Assembly: GCA_002343845.1 (NCBI GenBank)
Contig: DDSQ01000132.1
Span: 524-21,849 of the forward strand
Direction of reading: 5' to 3'
Length of the DNA: 21,326 nt
Source: Planctomycetes bacterium UBA2386
GTDB lineage: Bacteria > Planctomycetota > UBA1135 > UBA2386
Position numbers and translations under genes: made by a program. Positions 20,003-21,326 of the stretch are shown in pieces. The notes below the pieces were generated by a model that saw nothing but the letters and a program-made list of their open reading frames with translations, was not told where the DNA came from and searched no databases. How positions within the stretch are numbered: position 1 is the stretch's first letter; each line of letters starts with the position of its first letter.

Positions 20003-21326
20003 TCAGCCGGTCTGCAGCGCCGCTTCCCGGCGCGAAGTTCGCAAGGTCGTGACCGCGGCCGGCAGCGCGTACTGTTCGCCGGCTTCGCCGCTGACGAAGC
20101 GGCCGCCGCGCACGTCGCCGCGCAGTTCCATGGCGCGCAGCGCGCGCAGCAGCAGGCGCCACGGCACCGGGCAGCGGTCGGCGAGCAGCCGGGCGTGACT
20201 CAGCACGCCGAAGCGCGTGAGCAGGGCTCGGGCCGCGAGTTCGATCGCCGCTTCGCTGGCGCGCGTGTCGGCCGGCGGCAGCGGCAGCAGGCTCCAGCGA
20301 CCGACCGCGAACAGCGGGAACGCGCGGCGGCTCGGCGGGATCGCGAGCTGCCGCATCGCCGCGAAGCTGTCGCAGGTCGCGAGGCCGAGGCCGACCAGTT
20401 CGGCGAGCCCTTCTTCGAGCTGGCTCGGCAGCAGGCGCGCAGCGGCCTGCAAGTCGGTCGGGAACGACGCCCCGCGCTGCGCCAGCAGTTCGTGCAGCGG
20501 CCGGCCGTGTGGACCGAGGTCGGCCGGCGTCGCGCGTTCGAGCGGCAGTTCGAGCCAGAGCGACAGGTCCTGGCGCGGCACGATGCTCACGGCGCAGCGG
20601 CCGAGCGGGCCGCGCCACGGTCCCCACAGCCGCAGCCACGTGAACTCACCGCCGAGCGTCTGCTGGTCGAGCCACTCGCGGTGGTAGCGGTCGAGGCTGC
20701 CCGGCAGCACCGTGTCCTCCCAGTCGGCGGTGGCGTGTGCTACGCCTGCGAACTGCTGCAGCGTCTCGGCGAGACCGCGTGGACCGCTGCGCTTCGTCGA
20801 CGGGGAGCGGTGCTGCCAATCGACCAGGAACCGTTCGTAGTCCGCCGGGCTCACCGGTTGCACCGCCGCGCGCAACCGTTCGAGCATCGCGTTGCGGACG
20901 CGAGCGAGCAGCCGTCGGTGCGCCCACAGCCGCCGGCCGCCACTGTGCGCCTGCATCGCCAGGCCCTCGGCCTGCAGCGCCAGCAGCAGCGTGCGTTCGT
21001 CGTCGGTGAGTTCGTCGTCCCAGATCGGCAGCACCGCCTCGAGGCGGCCGCGCCAGGCGGCCAGTGGCTCGCGCGGACTCTCGGCCGCGAACCAGCGTTC
21101 CCCGTCGGCAACGGCGCGCCCGTCGGCGGCCAGCTCGGCGAGCCATGGTCGCCAGGCCTCGACGACCTCGGCGGCGTGCAGCCAACCCATCCACCCGAGC
21201 GCTTCGTGCAGCTCGGCGGCCGAACGCGGATCGGGCCAGCACTGCTCGCGCACCGCCGCGATCGCCTGCGGATCGAGATCGCCGCCGTCGTCGGGTTTGG
21301 CTGCTGGCCGCGCGCCGCGCTGCGCC
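20003..21326 (-). CDS. lhr: Lhr-type ATP-dependent DNA helicase, C-terminal part (5' end beyond right edge)
   Basis: The frame is open from the right edge to TGA at 20003-20005, about 440 residues. It lacks the RecA-like ATPase domains, which must lie to the right. What is present matches the Lhr C-terminal region: LDPQAIAAVREQCWPDP, SAAELHEALGWMGWL, YERFLVDWQHRSP, and the winged-helix/DEAD-H-associated end ALLTRFGVLSHARLLAD, then ELRGDVRGGRFVSGEAGEQYALP. Lhr proteins are large DNA repair helicases that unwind DNA-RNA or DNA-DNA duplexes. The protein ends about 20 residues after the YALP motif. Many long Lhr homologues carry a further C-terminal region there, so this one looks like the short form. 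The esterase gene follows directly. Confidence 0.9.
   Translation of the reverse strand, partial: AQRGARPAAKPDDGGDLDPQAIAAVREQCWPDPRSAAELHEALGWMGWLHAAEVVEAWRPWLAELAADGRAVADGERWFAAESPREPLAAWRGRLEAVLPIWDDELTDDERTLLLALQAEGLAMQAHSGGRRLWAHRRLLARVRNAMLERLRAAVQPVSPADYERFLVDWQHRSPSTKRSGPRGLAETLQQFAGVAHATADWEDTVLPGSLDRYHREWLDQQTLGGEFTWLRLWGPWRGPLGRCAVSIVPRQDLSLWLELPLERATPADLGPHGRPLHELLAQRGASFPTDLQAAARLLPSQLEEGLAELVGLGLATCDSFAAMRQLAIPPSRRAFPLFAVGRWSLLPLPPADTRASEAAIELAARALLTRFGVLSHARLLADRCPVPWRLLLRALRAMELRGDVRGGRFVSGEAGEQYALPAAVTTLRTSRREAALQTG

Overview
The window is GC-rich and gene-dense, and no stretch longer than about 170 bases lacks a gene. It appears to hold two different kinds of DNA. Positions 1 to about 2,460 look betaproteobacterial (Burkholderiales): a MATE efflux transporter, a DUF3717-DUF1289 protein of a type I know only from that order, and two small exported proteins suggestive of a metal-resistance locus. 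From about 2,510 to the right edge the gene content fits an uncultured planctomycete-like bacterium: a lamin-tail-type secreted protein, a secreted sulfatase, orphan ExbD, DPP-IV, a Tat-exported molybdenum hydroxylase, and Lhr helicase. The two parts meet inside a CAG/CAC low-complexity tract (2461-2508) that is read in one frame as His/Gln-rich at the end of the left gene and in another as Ala/Pro-rich at the start of the right gene. This looks like a chimeric assembly join, so the left 2.5 kb should not be used to infer the biology of the rest until reads confirm it.

Layout of the right part: TPR-like protein (+, N-terminus lost at the join); convergent lamin-tail secreted protein (-); ExbD (-); M17 leucyl aminopeptidase (-); divergent S9B dipeptidyl peptidase (+); a two-gene type II toxin-antitoxin module (+); convergent four-gene molybdenum hydroxylase operon (-: 2Fe-2S Tat subunit, molybdopterin subunit, FAD/4Fe-4S subunit, 83-residue Cys-rich protein); divergent sulfatase (+); DoxX-like membrane protein overlapping by ATGA with a thioredoxin-fold redox protein (+); then Lhr helicase and an esterase (-).

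The most notable feature is the redox gene at 18625-19155. Its frame is interrupted by one TGA at 18745, exactly where the first cysteine of the CxxC redox motif sits in the AhpC/TSA_2 (PRXL2/SelU, 'SelL-related') family, giving HFG-U-LLCRE. The codon is followed by a strong stem-loop with a G in the second loop position, about 25 bases after the UGA, as expected of a bacterial SECIS. I read this as a real UxxC selenoprotein, translationally coupled to a DoxX-family membrane protein, and not as a pseudogene.

The other genes suggest a bacterium that processes proteins and sulfated polymers outside the cytoplasm: two peptidases, a sulfatase with an unusual C-terminal domain, and a periplasmic aldehyde- or heterocycle-oxidising molybdoenzyme. 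I saw no tRNA, rRNA, CRISPR array or insertion sequence.
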